Source: Phoronis pallida (Eukaryota > Phoronida > Phoronidae). Taken from it: DNA of 11,446 bases. The notes below the pieces were generated by a model that saw only the letters and a program-made list of their open reading frames with translations, had not been told where the DNA came from and did no database searches. Below, piece after piece: positions 8,390-11,446 of this stretch. Location: assembly GCA_028565715.1 (NCBI GenBank), contig JAOXYC010206795.1, forward strand, positions 1 through 11,446, written 5' to 3'. Each line of letters starts with the position of its first letter. Within the stretch, counting starts at the first letter, position 1. The translations under genes were made by a program, and so were the position numbers.

Positions 8390-8708
8390 CTAGCAGCAAG
8401 GATATGGTGGGAAATCGTCAGTAGTACGTAGGTAGAATATCACCAGCATAGGGATGTCTCTCAATAATAGCATTCAACGGTTATGTGAAATGGAACAGCT
8501 CCTAGCCCGACCATGTTTATCACCAATTTTTGTGAATGGATTGTCTGTTATATATGATGTTTTTAGCTTGGCCAACCCTGAAATATTCATGTATATGTGT
8601 CGTACTATACCTTTGCAATGCAATTTTGGGAAATGAAAATGATTTAAAAAGTCCACTGCTCTTAAAAATAGGCCGAGTGCTCATGACGCGAATTTACATG
8701 AAACTTAC

Positions 8709-9086
8709 CGTTTGCTAGTAGGCGAGTTGAATTTGAAGCACTTCTCCCATCATCCAGCTCAACGTAACATACGTACACCCCCGAGTCACTTACGCGAACT
8801 CCAGGAAGAACAATATCCATGTTTTCCATTGAAGGATATTGAAGATTTACTGATCGTTTTCTATACTTGAGATAATATTCTCCACGTGCTTCGTGATCCC
8901 CGTGTGTCTTGTTGTACGGTCTTTCGAAGACATACTCATTATCTTCATCCGTATGTCCCTTTTTAAACCACCTTACAAAGCGAACCCTTGACCCAGCTTC
9001 AAGTATTTGAAAGGTGCAACCCAGATGAACATCCGTAAGTACACCTACTTGAAGTGTTATTTTATCACGCACATCTACTTTTATAC
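8709..9086 (-). CDS. Exon encoding an immunoglobulin domain (Ig1)
   Basis: Exon of 378 bp, phase 1 to phase 1, carrying one whole Ig module of about 125 residues. The acceptor is TTGTTGTAG and the donor CG|GTAAGT. Ig hallmarks are present: a B-strand cysteine in HLGCTF, a C-strand tryptophan in VRWFKKG, and the F-strand motif DSGVYVC. The two cysteines are about 82 residues apart, longer than most I-set domains and closer to V-set spacing because of a charged insert. Two N-glycosylation sequons (NKT, NST) support an extracellular location. It follows the ShKT exon across a repeat-filled intron and joins the EGF exon through a shared glycine codon. Its ligand or partner cannot be read from the sequence. 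Confidence 0.86.
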
Positions 9087-9793
9087 CTACAACAAGAATA
9101 GCAAGTTATTTTATTACAATTGGTTGTGACTGAATTGGAATTAAAACTTTTTAACTTGGCCACTGGAATGTGTCACTGTATATTATGAGGTGATCGAGTG
9201 TGGACTTCAAATACCCCAAACTTGAATTTATCTAAACAGCAAAGATGGGAGATTTTATTAAAAACGAATGTTCAGTCAGTTCACACTTTAGAGAAGCAAC
9301 ATTTCTGAATGTTTCTACCATCAAACTCAAAGAATCAAAAGTCGTTTGACTCAATGTTTTGAGCCTGAAGATTAGGTTTGGAGAACCAAGCCCTGGGATC
9401 GATTCCCATTGGAGTTCCAAAACCTTAAGCTTTTCAAGTCTTCGTTTCAAGTTCCAAAATCCTAATGTTTTTATTATTTCAATTTCTTCATTAACTTCTT
9501 ATGCAATTGGCCTTCGTTCGAATACAAAATCAGCCCAGGAAAGTGATTTTCGTTGCAAAAATTCGGAAGTACCTATTTTCCATTTTCGAGTTATAGTGTG
9601 TTAAGTGTACGCCGGTGCGTGAACAAGTGACAAATTATTTTTTTTTGCCATTTTTGGAATCATATGAGAGAAGATAGAAAAAGGAAAAATCTTCCTTAGA
9701 ATCATTTCTTTTCACAAATCTGTTCATGATTACTGACTACATACTAAAAATCCAGAAAATCCACTCCCAAATTTTTGTCACGACTTTTCACGC

Positions 9794-10042
9794 TACAATT
9801 CCTTAACGTTAGCCCAATGGTTAGCGCAGTGGACTGCGACGCGGCAGATCCGGGTTCGATTCCCAGTGACAGCAGGTGGACTGAGCTTTTTGAAGTATTT
9901 ACCTCCCCTTAAGCCTCTTTCACACTTTCACGAATTTGTCCACGAATCCATCATTTCGATGGCAACAATAAAAATTCTGCAAAAGTCTTAGTGGTGTCGT
10001 GATAACATCGTGGTCATTCGTACTGGTGTCGTAGTGCAATCG
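9794..10042 (+). repeat. Tandem duplicate unit 1: SINE head plus left half of a TIR element
   Basis: This unit of about 248-249 bp begins at TACAATTCCTTAACG and is repeated immediately at 10043. It contains a tRNA-like SINE head with A box TAGCCCAATGG (9810-9820) and B box GGTTCGATTCC (9853-9863), a short SINE body to 9911, and from 9912 the left half of the TIR element, cut off at the duplication junction. Between the copies I count about ten substitutions and one single-base indel, roughly 4 percent. The site CCCCTTAAGCC at 9905-9915 is intact here and interrupted in unit 2. Confidence 0.92.
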
Positions 10043-10541
10043 TACAATTCCTTAACGTTGGCCCAATGGTTAGCGTAGTGGACTGCGACGCGACAGATCC
10101 GGGTTCGATTCCCAGTGACCGCAGGTGGACTGAGCTTTCTGAAGTCTTTTACCTCCCCTTAAAGGTATAGGCAACTTTTTCTATATGTTCTTTAGGATAG
10201 TCGGTAATGCTATCATTATGCTAGAAAAACAATTTTAGTGAAAATAATTTTTTTTTGTAAAAACTATTTTGATAGTTTGATCAAGTCTGTGATGTCATCG
10301 ACTTACTTCCTGTCTCAACTAAACACATTGAAATAATATATTTTTCTCAAATAATTTCAAAATTTGAACTCCATCCTAAAGAACATCTAGAAAAAGTTGC
10401 CTGTACCTTTAAGCCTCTTTCATACTTTCACGAATTTGTCCACGAATCCATCATTTCGATGGCAACAATAAAAATTCTGCAAAAGTCGTAGTGGTGTCGT
10501 GATAACGTCGTGGTCATTCGTACTGGTGACGTAGTGCAATC
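10043..10541 (+). repeat. Tandem duplicate unit 2, interrupted by a MITE
   Basis: Second copy of the unit at 9794-10042. Removing the 246-bp MITE and one 4-bp target duplication leaves 249 bp that align end to end with unit 1. After 10541 the sequence continues into the right half of the TIR element, which unit 1 lacks. Confidence 0.92.
10163..10408 (+). mobile_element. 246-bp MITE with TTAA target duplication (Kolobok/T2- or piggyBac-like)
   Basis: Terminal inverted repeats of 38 bp (10163-10200 and 10371-10408) differ at three positions and begin AGGTAYAGGCAACTTTTTCT. TTAA flanks both ends (10159-10162 and 10409-10412), and the paralogous empty site with a single TTAA stands at 9909-9912. 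The interior is AT-rich and noncoding, so the element is non-autonomous. TTAA duplication is known for piggyBac and for Kolobok/T2. The reading TTAAAGG at the outer end is closer to the Kolobok/T2 style than to the CC-start of piggyBac. Confidence 0.93.
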
Positions 10542-10684
10542 ATGCTTTGTCGTAGAGTGTCTCTACGAATCGTGATGGGGTCGTAGCGCTGTCGTGCTGC
10601 AGTCGTGGGTCTATACGTCGTACTGCAGTCGTAGCGCTGTCGTTGCGCTGTCGTGGCGAAATTTGTGAAAGTATGAAAGGGGCT
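10412..10684 (+). mobile_element. 273-bp TIR element with TTA flanks (PIF/Harbinger-like MITE)
   Basis: Inverted termini start AGCC(C/T)CTTTCATACTTTC; left arm near 10412-10445, right arm near 10651-10684, about 34 bp with four mismatches. TTA lies on both sides (10409-10411 and 10685-10687), fitting the 3-bp TWA duplication of PIF/Harbinger, although a TA reading is possible. There is no coding capacity. The interior is an 11-bp degenerate GTCGT array. The TTAA MITE entered exactly at its left edge, so the left TTA is shared with that element's TTAA. Confidence 0.75.
10488..10661 (+). repeat. 11-bp GTCGT minisatellite inside the TIR element
   Basis: Units start with GTCGT and are mostly 11 bp: GTCGTAGCGCT, GTCGTGCTGCA, a 15-bp variant, GTCGTACTGCA, GTCGTAGCGCT, GTCGTTGCGCT, GTCGTGGCGAA. 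More degenerate units lie toward 10488. The same start of the array is in unit 1 at about 9988-10040. Confidence 0.8.
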
Positions 10685-10976
10685 TTAGTTCACCATTGCG
10701 AAAATTATCTTCAAAAAGGTCTGCACACTATTGGTAGATGATGATGATGATGATGCTCATATGCGTTGTGCAAAATTGTTACGTTGAACAATTTGGTTGC
10801 TCCAGTACATGTACACGGTTTGCCGCTCGACAAGTTCTATGATTGGTCTGCAAACCAAGATGGTAATACTCTTCGCGATGGTTTCAGCCTTTGATTTAAT
10901 GACGTTAGTTGAGTCAAACGCCCAGGTGCTTTGTGTATATACTGTCAACAAAATTACTTTTAATGAAACTTCTTAC

Positions 10977-11129
10977 CTTCACTGACGCTACAAAACTCGC
11001 ATGCTTTGCGGCAGTTTTCGTGGGCAAACTCCATCACGTGCCGGTCTGATCCAAGACAAAAACGTGCAAACGAAAGAGAAAGGATCAAAAAGCTGCATAA
11101 GTTCTCCCTTTTGTTGTAGCACGGAGTCG
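10977..11129 (-). CDS. Exon encoding a ShKT domain
   Basis: Internal exon of 153 bp, phase 1 at both ends, coding 50 full codons. The acceptor follows a T-rich tract ending in GATTACAG, and the donor is GAAG|GTAAGA. Six cysteines are spaced C-x7-C-x12-C-x14-C-x3-C-x2-C. The ending CRKACEFC and the Met-Glu-Phe before the fourth cysteine match the ShKT (SXC) family, whose three disulfides make a compact fold used as a module in many secreted invertebrate proteins. The stretch between the second and third cysteines is unusually hydrophobic. Since the exon sits in a larger mosaic gene it is probably a structural or binding module and not a free toxin; that is inference. An upstream methionine at 11187 lies in the intron side of the acceptor and is not the likely start. 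Confidence 0.75.
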
Positions 11130-11446
11130 CTGTAATCAAAATAACAATATTATTGTATGGGTACAAGGGTAGAATACGTTGTAGCATTATCTCTCATATC
11201 GAAAAATTATGGAGAATCATGGACAAGCCACCAACCAAGTCATGTAACCGCGATACTTTCCCTACATGGTTGATGGTTGCACAAGCAAACTTTAGAAAGC
11301 CACAGTGTTTGCCTTCTTTAACTATCGTCCTGTTTCTAATGCTGCGGCTACACGGTCACTAGCGTCGGATGGAGATTTCGCCCGCAGCAACTTGCGCCAC
11401 TTTTGTACATCGGTTACACGGTCACTTCGGGTGGAGATTTCGCCCG
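11130..11446. other. Sequence upstream of the ShKT exon, ending in a short tandem repeat
   Basis: Intron 5' to the ShKT exon on the minus strand. No exon or promoter could be supported. From 11345 a repeat of 66-bp period starts: CGGCTACACGGTCACT (11345-11360) recurs as CGGTTACACGGTCACT (11411-11426), each followed by GGAGATTTCGCCCG. It is cut by the window edge. Confidence 0.6.

Larger units (their letters stand above)
6801..8708 (-). other. Intron between Ig1 and the first EGF exon
   Basis: A 1.9-kb phase-1 intron, donor GTAAGT and acceptor ATGCAG. It contains a LINE-like 3' tail near 7345, a minus-strand SINE at 8134-7959 and a possible LINE-derived fragment at 8389-8237. The stretches 6801-7200, 7346-7958 and 8400-8708 show no supported feature. 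Confidence 0.75.
10043..10755 (+). mobile_element. tRNA-derived SINE interrupted by two DNA elements
   Basis: The tRNA-like head has A box TGGCCCAATGG (10059-10069) and B box GGTTCGATTCC (10102-10112), with body to 10158. After the inserted elements, 10688-10755 continues with unique sequence ending in six ATG triplets (10738-10755), read here as the SINE's simple-repeat 3' tail. The reconstructed SINE is about 185 bp. The head cannot fold into a good tRNA: acceptor and anticodon stems do not pair. That 10688-10755 belongs to the SINE is inference from the precise TTA flanks of the TIR element. Confidence 0.65.
9087..10976 (-). other. Intron between the ShKT exon and Ig1
   Basis: A 1.9-kb phase-1 intron, donor GTAAGA and acceptor TTGTAG. 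The part 9794-10755 is a nested repeat cluster listed separately. In 9087-9793 and 10756-10976 no feature could be supported; open frames there lack domain signatures and overlap on both strands. Confidence 0.75.
537..11129 (-). other. Multi-exon gene for a ShKT-Ig-EGF-kringle-kringle-Ig mosaic protein (partial at both ends)
   Basis: Seven exons on the minus strand join without a stop or frame conflict: 11129-10977, 9086-8709, 6800-6728, 3905-3844, 3577-3326, 2999-2703 and 2259 to about 1846. An eighth candidate lies at 601-537. Donors read GTAAGA, four times GTAAGT, then GTAATA; all these introns end in AG. Phase-1 module boundaries are the classical signature of exon-shuffled extracellular proteins. 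The modules are disulfide-rich, which implies a secreted or cell-surface product, perhaps a receptor ectodomain or matrix protein; that role is inference. No start codon with signal peptide, transmembrane helix, kinase domain or poly-A signal is visible, so both ends lie outside. I do not recognise this exact domain order in a named protein. Introns of about 1.9, 1.9 and 2.8 kb carry nearly all the mobile elements. Confidence 0.82.

Noticed and set aside
9395-9407. GGGATCGATTCCC, similar to a pol III B box
   Set aside because: No A box lies at the right distance upstream, and the motif is near-palindromic, so it may be chance.
9232-9450. Leucine-rich minus-strand open frame resembling a leucine-rich repeat
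   Set aside because: Leucine spacing is irregular, there are no asparagine positions of an LRR, and no compatible splice sites flank it.
9801-9870. tRNA gene with intact A and B boxes
   Set aside because: The acceptor and anticodon stems do not pair, and the same sequence is repeated in a SINE unit. It is a SINE head, not a tRNA gene.
10738-10755. ATG triplet run as an independent microsatellite
   Set aside because: It directly follows SINE-like sequence and is better read as the SINE's 3' tail, though it may also vary in length as a microsatellite.

Overview
The window is eukaryotic, from an invertebrate animal with an AT-rich genome. It has short exons with clean GT-AG introns, extracellular domain modules (ShKT, immunoglobulin, EGF, kringle), a decayed CR1/Jockey-type LINE, tRNA-derived SINEs and MITEs. 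The mix of ShKT and kringle modules fits a cnidarian best, but a lancelet or another marine invertebrate cannot be excluded. No complete gene and no functional RNA gene was found.

The main gene runs on the minus strand, right to left, and both of its ends lie outside the window. Its exons in transcript order are: ShKT (11129-10977), Ig (9086-8709), EGF first half (6800-6728), EGF second half (3905-3844), kringle 1 (3577-3326), kringle 2 (2999-2703) and an Ig-like module without cysteines (2259 to about 1846). A further half-EGF exon (601-537) may follow. Junction codons match at every step from ShKT to the second Ig. Module boundaries are all phase 1; the one phase-2 intron splits the EGF between its fourth and fifth cysteines. 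The product is an extracellular or cell-surface mosaic protein. No signal peptide, transmembrane segment or catalytic domain is visible.

The introns are full of mobile DNA. The intron inside the EGF holds a 5'-truncated, frame-broken LINE (about 6300-4051) on the gene's strand. The Ig-EGF intron holds a tRNA-derived SINE (8134-7959), a possible LINE fragment near 8240-8390 and a LINE-like 3' tail near 7345. The ShKT-Ig intron holds a layered cluster (9794-10755): a tRNA-derived SINE, a TIR element inside it, a 249-bp tandem duplication of both, and a 246-bp TTAA-flanked MITE in one copy only, so the other copy preserves the empty target site.

At the left end, a hairpin plus about 300 bp of intronic sequence occurs twice (1-440 and 1298-1743), one copy downstream of each of the last two exons. 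At the right edge a 66-bp-period repeat begins and runs out of the window.
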